Assembly: GCA_012797715.1 (NCBI GenBank)
Contig: JAAZOO010000078.1
Location: forward strand, 1-16,163
Origin: Geobacteraceae bacterium
GTDB taxonomy: Bacteria > Desulfobacterota > Desulfuromonadia > Geobacterales > Geobacteraceae
Direction of reading: 5' to 3'
Length of the DNA: 16,163 nucleotides
This document shows positions 1-6,692 of this stretch, piece by piece. A model generated the notes under the pieces. That model saw nothing but the letters and a program-made list of their open reading frames with translations. It ran no database searches and had not been told where the DNA came from. The stretch's first letter is position 1. Every line of letters starts with the position of its first letter. A program made the translations under genes and the position numbers.

Positions 1-460
1 CCTCGAAGGTGACCCTTCCCTGGGCCTCGGTGAGGAGCTTGGCCCTGCTCTTGCCGAAGGACATGGCCTTGCCCCCTCCTACCTGCATCTGCCGCATGAA
101 GAATATCCATACTCCCACCAGAAGGATGAGGGGGAGCCAGGACAGGAACATGGAGAGCCAGGAGACCTTTTCCTCTTCCGCCTTCGCGGTGATGGGCACC
201 TTCTTTTCCAGGAGTTTCTGGGTGAGGAGGGGGTCTTCAGGTTTGTAGGTGCGGAACTCTTTGCCGTCCACGTACTTGCCCGACACCTCGTTCCCCTGCA
301 GGGTGACGGATGCAACCTTGCCCGCATCGAGCGCGTTCATGAATTCCGTATAGTTCGTCTTTTCCTGGGCGGAACGGGGCTTGTTGAAGAGGTTGAAGAC
401 CAGGATCATCATCAGGCTTATGACAAGCCAGAGAGCGAGATTTTTGTAGAACTGATTCAA
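1..460 (-). CDS. ftsH: ATP-dependent zinc metalloprotease FtsH, N-terminal part (runs off left edge)
   Basis: Only the first 153 codons are in the window. FtsH is a membrane-anchored AAA+ protease that degrades damaged membrane proteins and short-lived regulators. The visible part shows the usual N-terminal layout. There is a short cytoplasmic start (MNQFYKNLALW), a first membrane helix at about residues 8-24, and a periplasmic domain containing TNYTEFMNALDAGKV and GKYVDGKEF. A second helix follows at about 101-122, then the cytoplasmic linker with GKSRAKLL that precedes the AAA domain. The Walker motifs and the HEXXH zinc site lie outside the window. The start is a TTG at 460, preceded by a G-rich stretch (GGGGG) as a weak ribosome-binding site; no in-frame ATG fits the N-terminal helix as well. 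It follows tilS on the same strand after 262 bases, a gene order known from related deltaproteobacteria. Identity is confident; the start is inferred. Confidence 0.92.
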   Translation of the reverse strand, partial: MNQFYKNLALWLVISLMMILVFNLFNKPRSAQEKTNYTEFMNALDAGKVASVTLQGNEVSGKYVDGKEFRTYKPEDPLLTQKLLEKKVPITAKAEEEKVSWLSMFLSWLPLILLVGVWIFFMRQMQVGGGKAMSFGKSRAKLLTEAQGRVTFE

Positions 461-485
461 ATGCTACCCCCGAGAGATCGCGGTT

Positions 486-504
486 CGTATATTCCGGATA
501 TACG
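486..504. repeat. Short palindrome upstream of ftsH
   Basis: Two perfect 7-base arms (CGTATAT and ATATACG) flank a 5-base spacer, 26 bases before the ftsH TTG start. Position and symmetry would suit an operator or a small hairpin in the ftsH leader. The surrounding tilS-ftsH gap (461-722) holds no credible gene. I see no convincing -35/-10 pair or CIRCE element in it. Function is not established. Confidence 0.35.
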
Positions 505-722
505 GCCGGTGGAGAAATGGTGCGACATTATTGATGAAATACCATACAGACCGGTGTTTTACAAGACTTTCCCTCCTGGAGCGATCCTTTTTGTGGCCCG
601 GACATGCCGGTTTTCGGGGCCGGGCGAGCGGAGCCGATGCCCGTCGTCCCGATTTCTCCGCCGGCACGGAAACCGTCCGTTTTCGTTCCGGAGCCTGGCA
701 GTGTTCGGGAGATGGAGATACT

Positions 723-2120
723 CTACGGCGTTGCCGGACAGAATTCAACCTCCATCAGATCCGTATCTTCCGGAGAGAGACGGCCCGCCTCGCCAATCCG
801 GCGGCCGCATATCCAGAGGAGGGTTTCGCCGCAGAAGAGGAGCGGGATCCGGCGCCTCTGGGAAAGCGGCACTTTTTCATCGATGAAGAAATCTTTGACC
901 TTCTTTGTACCCTCCATGCCGAAAGGCTGGAAGCGGTCTCCGGGCCGGAAGGTGCGAACCGTCCACGGCAGGGGGTTGGCGAGCGCATTGAAATAGGCCC
1001 GGTGCGAGGCGGACGCGCTCCGGCAGTCCGGGGGCGGCGAGGGGCGCACCGACAGGGTGCCGCTTCCGGGAAGCGGATAGGTTCCGGCATGGGGGATAAC
1101 GATTTCCCACTCTTCCCCTGGGGTATGGGGCAGGCGCGGAGAAAAGGCCAGCGAATCGTAGCAGCGGAACGCCCACACCCCGCAGGGAAGCCACACCGAC
1201 CCGTTGACCCTGCCCGAAATCGCCAGCCCGTCGACCTGCTCCAGGTGACAGGCGGCAATTCCCGCCGTATCCCCCTTCAGTTCTCGTATCGCGCGCCGGT
1301 ACAGACGCATGCGCACGCCGGCGCGTTCCTCTTTCAGGAGCGGGAGGCGGAGTGTAATGAGATCGGGCTCGGCTGAGGCGATCCGGTCGAATGCCCGGTC
1401 TGTCACCGACTCAAGCACCTCCTCGTCCGCGGCCAGTATCTCCGCCGCTGCATTCAGCCGTTCGGCGATGGCCGGATTGTACGAGGCCAGGTAGGGGAGG
1501 CATTCATGGCGGATGCGGTTGCGAAGAAAGCTCTTGTCGTCGTTACTGGCATCCACGCGGAAAGGGAGCCCGCGCTCCTCCAGGTAAGACAGGATGTCCG
1601 CACGAGTCAGGCAGAGGAGGGGGCGTGCGTAAAGCCCCGATGTGAGCGGCCGCATGGCGCGCAGCCCCGTCGTGCCGGCACCACGCAGCAGTCGCAGCAG
1701 GAAGGTCTCTGCCTGATCGTCGGCGTGGTGACCCAGGGCCACACGGTCCGCGCCGCAGGTGCGGGCTATGTTCCCCAGCCATTCGTAGCGCGCAGCGCGT
1801 CCCGCTTCCTCCAGCGAGAGCTTGCGCTGGCGGCTGATATGACGGACGTCTGCAACGCCTATCTCTGCACGGAGCCCGAGGCGGTGAGCCAGGGCTGCGA
1901 CAAATGCCGCGTCCCCGTCGGAGTCCGTCCCGCGCAGACAGTGGTTGAGGTGCGCCACGATGAGAGTGAGGTTCAGCTTCTCCAGGGAGACGAGGATGTC
2001 AAGGAGTGCAACCGAATCCGGCCCGCCCGAAACCGCGACAACCACTGTATCGCCGCTATGGAACAGACCATGCCTGCAGATGGTCCCGGCCACTTTTTTC
2101 AGTGTGGAATGGATTGTCAC
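723..2120 (-). CDS. tilS: tRNA(Ile)-lysidine synthetase TilS
   Basis: TilS is a cytoplasmic PP-loop ATPase that attaches lysine to C34 of tRNA-Ile2(CAU), converting it from AUG to AUA reading. The 465-residue product has the PP-loop SGGPDS (residues 31-36), the HLNHCLRG segment (58-64) and the HHADDQAETFLLRLLRGAG motif (from 131). Its C-terminal substrate-binding domain contains RPGDRFQPFGM and KKVKDFFIDEKVP. I chose the GTG at 2120 because AGAGG lies five bases upstream and the protein then begins just before the PP-loop domain. The reading frame stays open back to 2288, but that would put coding sequence through a terminator and a tRNA. It lies downstream of tRNA(CAU) and its terminator, and upstream of ftsH. 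I see no good promoter between terminator and gene, so expression may depend on read-through. Confidence 0.95.
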   Translation of the reverse strand: MTIHSTLKKVAGTICRHGLFHSGDTVVVAVSGGPDSVALLDILVSLEKLNLTLIVAHLNHCLRGTDSDGDAAFVAALAHRLGLRAEIGVADVRHISRQRKLSLEEAGRAARYEWLGNIARTCGADRVALGHHADDQAETFLLRLLRGAGTTGLRAMRPLTSGLYARPLLCLTRADILSYLEERGLPFRVDASNDDKSFLRNRIRHECLPYLASYNPAIAERLNAAAEILAADEEVLESVTDRAFDRIASAEPDLITLRLPLLKEERAGVRMRLYRRAIRELKGDTAGIAACHLEQVDGLAISGRVNGSVWLPCGVWAFRCYDSLAFSPRLPHTPGEEWEIVIPHAGTYPLPGSGTLSVRPSPPPDCRSASASHRAYFNALANPLPWTVRTFRPGDRFQPFGMEGTKKVKDFFIDEKVPLSQRRRIPLLFCGETLLWICGRRIGEAGRLSPEDTDLMEVEFCPATP

Positions 2121-2202
2121 CGCTGCCTCTCGAGAACCTGTGCACGAGACATGGCGTTGTGAGGCGCCTTCCTGCAGGGAAAGAAATAGGGACTGACAAA
2201 CG

Positions 2203-2234
2203 AAAAAACCCCTCATTTCCTGGGAAAGAGGGGG
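2203..2234 (-). terminator. Rho-independent terminator after tRNA(CAU)
   Basis: On the minus strand CCCCTC-TTTCC pairs with GGAAA-GAGGGG, with one bulged T and a very small loop, followed by six T. It begins four bases after the tRNA CCA end, so it defines the 3' end of the tRNA precursor and separates it from tilS. Confidence 0.8.
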
Positions 2235-2237
2235 ATA

Positions 2238-2314
2238 TGGTGGCGGTGCAGGGACTTGAACCCCGGACACTGCGGATATGAGCCGCATGCTCTAACCTGC
2301 TGAGCTACACCGCC
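2238..2314 (-). tRNA. tRNA with CAU anticodon, probably elongator tRNA-Met
   Basis: A complete 77-base cloverleaf with encoded CCA. The acceptor stem is GGCGGTG/CACCGCC with discriminator A, the D-stem GCTC/GAGC, the anticodon stem TGCGG/CCGCA and the loop CTCATAT, and the T-arm CGGGG/CCCTG. The anticodon CAU can belong to initiator Met, elongator Met or tRNA-Ile2. The closed 1-72 G-C pair argues against initiator. U38 and the acceptor stem look more like elongator Met than Ile2, since IleRS prefers A38. I call it Met, but tRNA-Ile2 is not excluded. It sits immediately upstream of tilS, whose substrate is a CAU tRNA. Confidence 0.93.
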
Positions 2315-2345
2315 GTACTTTCGGCACATGCTTCTATAAATCGGT

Positions 2346-2379
2346 AAAAAATACCTCCCTGGTGAAAAACCCAAAGAGG
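2346..2379 (-). terminator. Probable rho-independent terminator upstream of tRNA(CAU)
   Basis: On the minus strand CCTCTTTGG pairs with CCAGGGAGG (nine pairs, two of them G-U) around an 8-base loop, and TATTTTTT follows directly. It lies between the strong upstream promoter and the tRNA gene. It would therefore end the candidate small RNA, or attenuate transcription into the tRNA. Confidence 0.55.
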
Positions 2380-2457
2380 CATAGTGAGACAGGGATTCTG
2401 CTTTCTGGAAAAGAGCGTTCCGTTCTCTTCCAATGGGGTGTCGCAGCCTTTTCGTGC
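2346..2457 (-). ncRNA. Candidate small RNA (about 110 nt) upstream of tRNA(CAU)
   Basis: Seen in sequence: a consensus sigma-70 promoter at 2464-2492, then about 110 bases with no credible ORF. These contain a 9-bp hairpin (2406-2432, TGGAAGAGA pairing with TCTTTTCCA, one G-U) and a terminator-like hairpin followed by TATTTTTT. Together these outline a free-standing small RNA. The 5' end is inferred as about seven bases after the -10 box. I do not recognise it as 6S, SRP, tmRNA or RNase P. The alternative is that this is simply the tRNA leader, with the hairpin as an attenuator and processing site. Confidence 0.45.
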
Positions 2458-2463
2458 CCGATG

Positions 2464-2492
2464 TTTATATAGCACATTTTCTATCATGTCAA
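2464..2492 (-). promoter_or_regulatory. Strong sigma-70 promoter for small RNA / tRNA(CAU)
   Basis: On the minus strand TTGACA (2487-2492), a 17-base spacer, then TATAAA (2464-2469). Eleven of twelve hexamer bases match consensus with optimal spacing. It is the only convincing promoter upstream of the tRNA. Confidence 0.75.
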
Positions 2493-2572
2493 GGGAAAAG
2501 GAACCCCCGCCACTGATTTGATCTGCGCCTCCGGACAGGGTACCTGGCGCACGGGTTGTTCAGTAGGCGGCA

Positions 2573-2830
2573 TTACCCGGAGACGGGAATGAACTTCTCT
2601 TCGTTCTTCCGGTAACGCTCATCGGGGAGCAAGCGGGACTCTTCAAGAGCTTTTTCCACGGCCTCCCGATCTTCTTCGGAGTAGCGGATGGCGAGGCCGC
2701 AATCCGAGTGGAGCGCCCGCGGCACAGGAATCAGGAGGATGCGGAGGCGGCGTTCTTTCAGTATTTTTTCCGCTTTCATGACCCGGTGAATGCTGTTGAA
2801 GATTGCCACATAATCCCCTTCTTGAACCAT
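2573..2830 (-). CDS. DUF3343 family protein (putative Se/S carrier-like)
   Basis: An 85-residue cytoplasmic protein with the DUF3343 pattern: an N-terminal beta strand (DYVAIFNSIHRVMKAEKILKE), an ILLIPVPR strand, then SDCGLAIRY with a single conserved Cys in DCG (residues 43-45). The family resembles TusA/YedF-type sulfur or selenium carriers and is often annotated putative Se/S carrier-like; no function is proven. The start at 2830 is fixed by AAGGAGG at 2836-2842, five bases upstream. The frame extends 19 codons further, but without a ribosome-binding site. It lies 102 bases after the HPP gene on the same strand, so the two may be co-transcribed. No canonical terminator is visible after it. 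Confidence 0.85.
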   Translation of the reverse strand: MVQEGDYVAIFNSIHRVMKAEKILKERRLRILLIPVPRALHSDCGLAIRYSEEDREAVEKALEESRLLPDERYRKNEEKFIPVSG

Positions 2831-2932
2831 TTCAGCCTCCTTTTCGAAAATCGCCGGTATTTTTGCGCACCTCCCTTTTCTTTTCAAGCGGCATGCTGGC
2901 TTGGGACAAAGGGTGCTGCCTGCTGCTTCATC

Positions 2933-3457
2933 CTAGAGCCAGTGCCTGGGATACTGGCGGTGGTGGACGATATTGTTCGTGAAGAGCGCAACGAGAAGGA
3001 GGATCAATGCGCCGGACAGCACCGGACTGATTATGAAGTACGGTCCGGCATGTCCCTGAACGCCGATAAAGGCGGTTGATCCGCCCGGTGGGTGGATGGT
3101 TCGCGTGAGGTACATGAAAAGGATAGAAAGACCTACCGCAAGGGAAATGGCCAAGGGACCGGTTCCGATCAGGTGGACAACCGCCACTGCGATTGTGGAA
3201 GAAACGAGGTGCCCGCCCACCAGGTTTCGCGGCTGCGCAAGGGCGGATTCCGCTGCGCCGAAAAGGAGAACTGCCGAGGCGCCGAAGGAGCCGATGAGGA
3301 GGGGGTGGCCGGACGTGCGGGAGACGAGCACGAGTGCAAGAATGGCTAGTGAGCCGCTGATGGAGCCCCAGAGGGCATACTTGAGCGAAAGGGGTTGAAC
3401 GGTTTTCTTCCCTGCCCCTTTCATTTTGCCGGGCAGCCGGGCAATTCTCTTTTTCAC
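2933..3457 (-). CDS. HPP family integral membrane protein
   Basis: A 174-residue inner-membrane protein of the HPP family, named for its His-Pro-Pro motif, seen here as HPPGG at residues 122-126. Four hydrophobic segments are visible at about 28-46, 52-72, 85-118 and 140-160. QPRNLVGGH (75-83) is also typical of the family. Some members have been linked to nitrite or small-solute transport; nothing here shows a substrate. I chose the GTG at 3457 because GGAGGGGG lies just upstream; the in-frame ATG at 3424 has no ribosome-binding site. A weak promoter-like pair (TTGCCT, 17 bases, TATGCA at 3547-3575) lies upstream. The DUF3343 gene follows on the same strand. Family assignment is firm; function is unknown. 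Confidence 0.88.
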   Translation of the reverse strand: MKKRIARLPGKMKGAGKKTVQPLSLKYALWGSISGSLAILALVLVSRTSGHPLLIGSFGASAVLLFGAAESALAQPRNLVGGHLVSSTIAVAVVHLIGTGPLAISLAVGLSILFMYLTRTIHPPGGSTAFIGVQGHAGPYFIISPVLSGALILLLVALFTNNIVHHRQYPRHWL

Positions 3458-3660
3458 TTCAGTCCCCCTCCCCTCTAGAAAGACGCAGTCCCGTTCCTCG
3501 CCCGGCGGCTTCAACCCGAGGGGAGAGGGGAACCGGAGCCTGTTGTTGCATATTCTTTCGGACAGGTCAAGGCAAGAAATCTGCTCCTGTTGAAGGGAAA
3601 AGGTGGTTGGGGGGCTGGTTCGCCGGAAGGGTTGCCACGGGTGGCGAAGAGAATTTCTTG

Positions 3661-4584
3661 TCAAAAATCACGCAGGTTCCGGTACTTGGCACGGGCGTTT
3701 TCCAGTGCATCGGACAACTGCTTGGGGAGCCCTGCAGTAAGCTCCCGAGAACTCTTCTTGAATTCTGTTTTCAGATTCTCGGCGGACTCCTGGGAATCTC
3801 CGACCGAGCTGGGAGGTTGAAGGGCGAAGGCATGGATCTTTGTGTACACTCCGTAGAGTTTATTGAGGCTCTCTTTTGCTGAAGCGAACTTTTTGGGCGG
3901 ATTGTCGGTTTTCTTCATATAGGTATCGACCTGCCTCTTTATGGTTTTCAGTCTCGATTGTTCTTTCGAGCCGAGGCTTGGCGCGGGGGCCGGCGGTGAA
4001 AAGGAGCCCGCGGATGACGAAGCGATCTTTTCAAAGGGCTTGAGGCCGATATCGATTCCGGTTTTGATGCCGTACAGCGCCTTGACGTAGTTTTCGGAGT
4101 ATTCCCTGGCGGCCTTGTGACTGGAATAGAATGCGGCGCCTGCAAGTGTCACGACCGCCAGGATTGCCGCGCTGATAATGTATGGATTGGTAATCCTCAG
4201 CTTTCTGGCTGGTTTTTTGGGGGCAGCGGCCTTTTTGGGAAGCGGTGTGCGGGCGGGGCGGCGACGAATATAGTAGGTGGAGCGAACATGAACCGTCCGT
4301 TTGGGAACGGCCTTGGTTGCCTGGGCAAAGATATACTCGGGGTAGAGTATCCCGCAGGACGGACAGGCGATGGAGCGATCCAGTTCTCCGCCGCATGCGG
4401 CGCAGAATATCTCCCCTCTCTTCTTAAGCGCCCTGCCTCCGAAGGATTCCCTGTACAGCCAGAATCGCGATTTACATACTTCGCATATCCTATCGGTACC
4501 CTTTTCGGTGATTTCCGTGTGGTCGATGTGCGTGGAAGCCTTGCATTTTGGGCATGTGCAGTTCATGTGTGAAACGCGCCTCAT
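3661..4584 (-). CDS. Zinc-ribbon single-pass membrane protein of unknown function
   Basis: About 307 residues. The N-terminus carries two Cys4 zinc ribbons: C11, C14, C34 and C37, resembling the MJ0042-type finger, then C61, C64, C74 and C77. A basic, Ala/Pro/Lys-rich linker (about 100-130) follows, then one membrane helix at about 135-153 (YIISAAILAVVTLAGAAFY). The C-terminal region of about 150 residues is Lys/Ser-rich and probably helical, with no domain I recognise. By charge the ribbons should be cytoplasmic and the tail periplasmic. Three in-frame ATGs (4593, 4584, 4566) are possible; 4584 has the best-spaced G-rich sequence upstream, so the start is uncertain. A promoter lies at 4623-4651. 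It follows the pilin-like gene on the same strand. Its layout parallels that of the DUF3426 protein at 7597, but the tails do not look alike. Confidence 0.8.
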   Translation of the reverse strand: MRRVSHMNCTCPKCKASTHIDHTEITEKGTDRICEVCKSRFWLYRESFGGRALKKRGEIFCAACGGELDRSIACPSCGILYPEYIFAQATKAVPKRTVHVRSTYYIRRRPARTPLPKKAAAPKKPARKLRITNPYIISAAILAVVTLAGAAFYSSHKAAREYSENYVKALYGIKTGIDIGLKPFEKIASSSAGSFSPPAPAPSLGSKEQSRLKTIKRQVDTYMKKTDNPPKKFASAKESLNKLYGVYTKIHAFALQPPSSVGDSQESAENLKTEFKKSSRELTAGLPKQLSDALENARAKYRNLRDF

Positions 4585-4622
4585 ACAACCCATCCCCTGG
4601 GCGGGGGTGGAGTGGTGTACTC

Positions 4623-4651
4623 ATGATGGAGAATGCGGAGAATAAAGTCAA
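4623..4651 (-). promoter_or_regulatory. Probable sigma-70 promoter for the zinc-ribbon gene
   Basis: On the minus strand TTGACT (4646-4651), a 17-base spacer, then CATCAT (4623-4628). This gives nine of twelve consensus bases, about 40 bases before the chosen start, in the gap after the pilin-like gene. The gene may therefore be transcribed independently of the pilin-like gene. Confidence 0.45.
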
Positions 4652-4702
4652 TCGGCGATGCGGTGCATGCTCTCTTTCAGGAAGGCACTGCAGGGATAGC
4701 GA

Positions 4703-5233
4703 TCAGAAATTCTGGCCGAGTCCCACGTAGCCACCGTCACCGGCGCGTACGATATCATCCTGGCAGGATGGATCCGAAAGAGATTGTGCGCTGTTACCAT
4801 CCTGGCCTGTGCTGTAGATATCGAAGTCCGTGTTGAGGTCATTGGTCATATCGTCCTGGTAGGGTGTACCCCCCAGGGAGAAATTGACATACTGGTAGGG
4901 CCTCTTCCACGGATCGAGCAAATCCCCGCGCCCGATGGCATGCAGGTTCGGCGGCAGCGTCCCCTTTTCGATAAGGTACGCGGTGATTTCTTTTTCCAGG
5001 GTGCGGATGTCGGCCTGGGCCCTCGATATCTTTGAATTTGTTACCATGTAGGACCAGGTGGGCATCGCGACAATCATCAGCAGACCGAGGATAGCCAGGA
5101 TGACGATAAGCTCGACCAGAGAAAAACCGGAGATTTCAAGGGCCGCAGTCCTGGATTCACGGAGCGGCACCAAGAGGCGGCATGGTGCCGTATAGGGTCG
5201 GGATGTTTTGATTTTGAGTTTTCTGGGTCTCAT
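4703..5233 (-). CDS. Type IV pilin-like / pseudopilin prepilin protein
   Basis: A 176-residue protein with a class III (prepilin) signal. The leader ends in Gly36, followed by FSLVELIVILAILGLLMIVAMP, with the obligatory Glu at mature position 5 (E41). The helix continues into TNSKISRAQADIRTLEKEITAYL. The C-terminal part has the GspG/PilA-like pattern LLDPWKRPYQYVN and an acidic Asp/Asn-rich segment (DMTNDLNTDFDIYSTGQDGN) like the GspG calcium site. It should be processed and N-methylated by PilD and assembled by a type II secretion or type IV pilus machine. No other such genes lie in the window, so it is an orphan here. The 36-residue leader is long and the start has no good ribosome-binding site, so the true start may be downstream. 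The closest assignment is a GspG-type pseudopilin. Confidence 0.88.
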   Translation of the reverse strand: MRPRKLKIKTSRPYTAPCRLLVPLRESRTAALEISGFSLVELIVILAILGLLMIVAMPTWSYMVTNSKISRAQADIRTLEKEITAYLIEKGTLPPNLHAIGRGDLLDPWKRPYQYVNFSLGGTPYQDDMTNDLNTDFDIYSTGQDGNSAQSLSDPSCQDDIVRAGDGGYVGLGQNF

Positions 5234-5816
5234 GGTGGCCGCATGCCTGCGAAGGAGTCCGGTGCCGTATCGGAAGTCATGAAATCTTTACAAATAGTGT
5301 GCCCATGATAATTAATTAGGATCTCTTTGTGGAGTTTCCGGTGATTCAGTAAGGAAACAGTTCAGAATCAGTATGTTGCAAAAATGCTTTCATTTGATTT
5401 CCAAAAAAACGGTAACGCTATTCTTCTCCATTGATGAAAATTGGTAGCCGCTGATGACCAAAAACGTCACAACGGGGAGTGTTCCGGAAAAACAAAAGTC
5501 CCAGGCCTTTTTCTGCATGTGACGGAAGCCGGGGCATCCGCGGCCTGCCGGAGGGAGCGAAGGATTCTTCCCCTGCCGCATATCGGTTCCCTTTTCCCCG
5601 GAAACCATCGTTGAAAGGATACGAAAAAAACGCCGAGATGCAACGGAACAGGGGAAAGAAAAGTTGGAAAAACGGATATCGGTCAAGAAGGTGCCGGAGG
5701 GTCCATGGGATCGGGTATGGCGGCGGTTTTGACGGGAGCCGGTGAGGTTCGCTTCCGCAGGAAAGCCGGAGGGGTAATTCCGGTTTCCAGGGGGAGGTGT
5801 TCCGTAACAGAAAAAT
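5234..5816. other. Intergenic gap between tRNA-Arg and pilin-like gene
   Basis: About 580 bases with no gene I can support. The minus strand keeps an open frame from inside the tRNA to 5390. Its last 63 codons begin at an ATG (about 5578) with a weak AAGGG upstream and include one hydrophobic stretch, but composition and lack of similarity make coding doubtful. The part nearest the pilin-like gene (5270-5460) is clearly more AT-rich than its surroundings, as expected for a promoter region. No close match to a sigma-70 or sigma-54 promoter was found. No inverted repeat followed by a T-run was found after the tRNA. Confidence 0.4.
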
Positions 5817-5893
5817 TGGCGGGCGGCAGGGGATTCGAACCCCCGACCCCAGGCTTCGGAGGCCTGTACTCTATCCAACTGAGCTAACCGCCC
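5817..5893 (-). tRNA. tRNA-Arg (anticodon CCG)
   Basis: A complete 77-base cloverleaf with encoded CCA. The acceptor is GGGCGGT/GCCGCCC (T7-G66 wobble) with discriminator G. The D-arm is GCTC/GAGT, the anticodon stem CAGGC/GCCTG with loop CTCCGAA, and the T-arm GGGGG-TTCGAAT-CCCCT. Anticodon CCG reads CGG arginine codons. No repeat of the tRNA 3' end occurs elsewhere in the window, so there is no sign of integration here. Confidence 0.97.
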
Positions 5894-5913
5894 GTCCCGA
5901 TGTACACTTACAT

Positions 5914-5942
5914 TTACTACATCATTTTCGCTCGTTACTCAA
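5914..5942 (-). promoter_or_regulatory. Possible promoter for tRNA-Arg
   Basis: On the minus strand TTGAGT (5937-5942), 17 bases, then TAGTAA (5914-5919), about 20 bases before the tRNA 5' end. The hexamers match only partly, but spacing and position are right. Confidence 0.35.
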
Positions 5943-5996
5943 GGCTAAAATGGCACGTTTCCCGGGATGCGATTTCCGGAAGGGGATGAAATCCTT

Positions 5997-6692
5997 CTAT
6001 TTCCGGACCGTTCCAAATACCTGAACGTTTTTTTCGCCTTTGCCGGGGGCATCGGTTTTTATGGATAGGTACCCGCCCAGAAAGCGATTTTCCATGCGGG
6101 GAACAAGGGATATCCTGATGGTTGCGGTTTCTCCCGGCTTGAGCGAACGCTTGTCTGCAGATGCGGTCATCTGCGCCGCGACAGCTTGTATCTCTCGGAT
6201 TCTGATGGTTCTTTTCCCTTTGTTCTCCAGCTTTACGGTGGCGACCTTGCGGACCCCTGCCTTCAGTTCGCCCAGGTTCACCTGGGGTGGCGTGACCACC
6301 AGTTCCTCGATAATATTCCCTTTCAGGGACAGGGTATAGGCCGGGGCCTTCGAGCCGCTCAGGAAGACGTAGATCTGTTTGCTGACCGGTCCGCTGAAAT
6401 CGGACGTGTCAAAGGATGCCTTGATTTCACCACGTTTGCCCGGTCGAACAACCCGTTCCGATATGTCGGCGACCGTGCAGCCGCACGAGGACGTCACTTT
6501 TTCGATGGTTGCAGGTTCGGTGCCGGTGTTGCGAAACGTAAAAGAGTGGACTATTGTCGTGCCTTGCGTCGTATCCTTGAAGTTGTGGACCGGCTTGTCA
6601 AAGGCTAGTTGGGGGGCGGCAAGGGCCGGCAGCGAGTGGAAGAGGGAAACGAGGGCAGCCGTCAGAAAAAATGGGATGAATCGGAATTTCAT
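5997..6692 (-). CDS. Secreted DUF1573 domain protein
   Basis: A 231-residue exported protein. A Sec signal peptide (MKFRFIPFFLTAALVSLF..ALAA, cleavage near residue 26) is followed by two immunoglobulin-like beta-sandwich repeats. The first, about 28-120, has the DUF1573 signature FTFRNTGTEPATIEKVTSSCGCT with C70 and C72. The second, about 125-230, includes VKLENKGKRTIRI and KPGETATIRISL. DUF1573 belongs to the ASPM/SPD2/hydin-like group of beta domains; its bacterial role is not settled, and an envelope protein is expected. The start at 6692 is supported by AAGGAG seven bases upstream and by the signal peptide; an upstream open frame lacks both. It is divergent from hpt, with a 331-base gap. 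No clear terminator is seen downstream. Confidence 0.9.
   Translation of the reverse strand: MKFRFIPFFLTAALVSLFHSLPALAAPQLAFDKPVHNFKDTTQGTTIVHSFTFRNTGTEPATIEKVTSSCGCTVADISERVVRPGKRGEIKASFDTSDFSGPVSKQIYVFLSGSKAPAYTLSLKGNIIEELVVTPPQVNLGELKAGVRKVATVKLENKGKRTIRIREIQAVAAQMTASADKRSLKPGETATIRISLVPRMENRFLGGYLSIKTDAPGKGEKNVQVFGTVRK

Noticed and set aside
2121..2288. N-terminal extension of tilS into the terminator and tRNA
   Set aside because: The frame is open by chance; it would translate a complete tRNA and its terminator. The GTG at 2120 has a ribosome-binding site and fits the family length.
2305..2487. 60-codon open frame on the minus strand upstream of tRNA(CAU)
   Set aside because: It begins within the promoter spacer, runs through a terminator hairpin and ends inside the tRNA; no ribosome-binding site or family resemblance.
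5366..5400. Possible sigma-54 promoter before the pilin-like gene
   Set aside because: The TTGC half and spacing fit, but the essential GG at -24 is GA here.
5390..5878. 162-codon minus-strand frame overlapping tRNA-Arg
   Set aside because: It starts inside the tRNA, and its composition is unlike its neighbours. Its last 63 codons have a weak ribosome-binding site but no recognisable similarity.
5817..5893. tRNA-Arg as an integration site
   Set aside because: No integrase gene and no second copy of the tRNA 3' end in the window.
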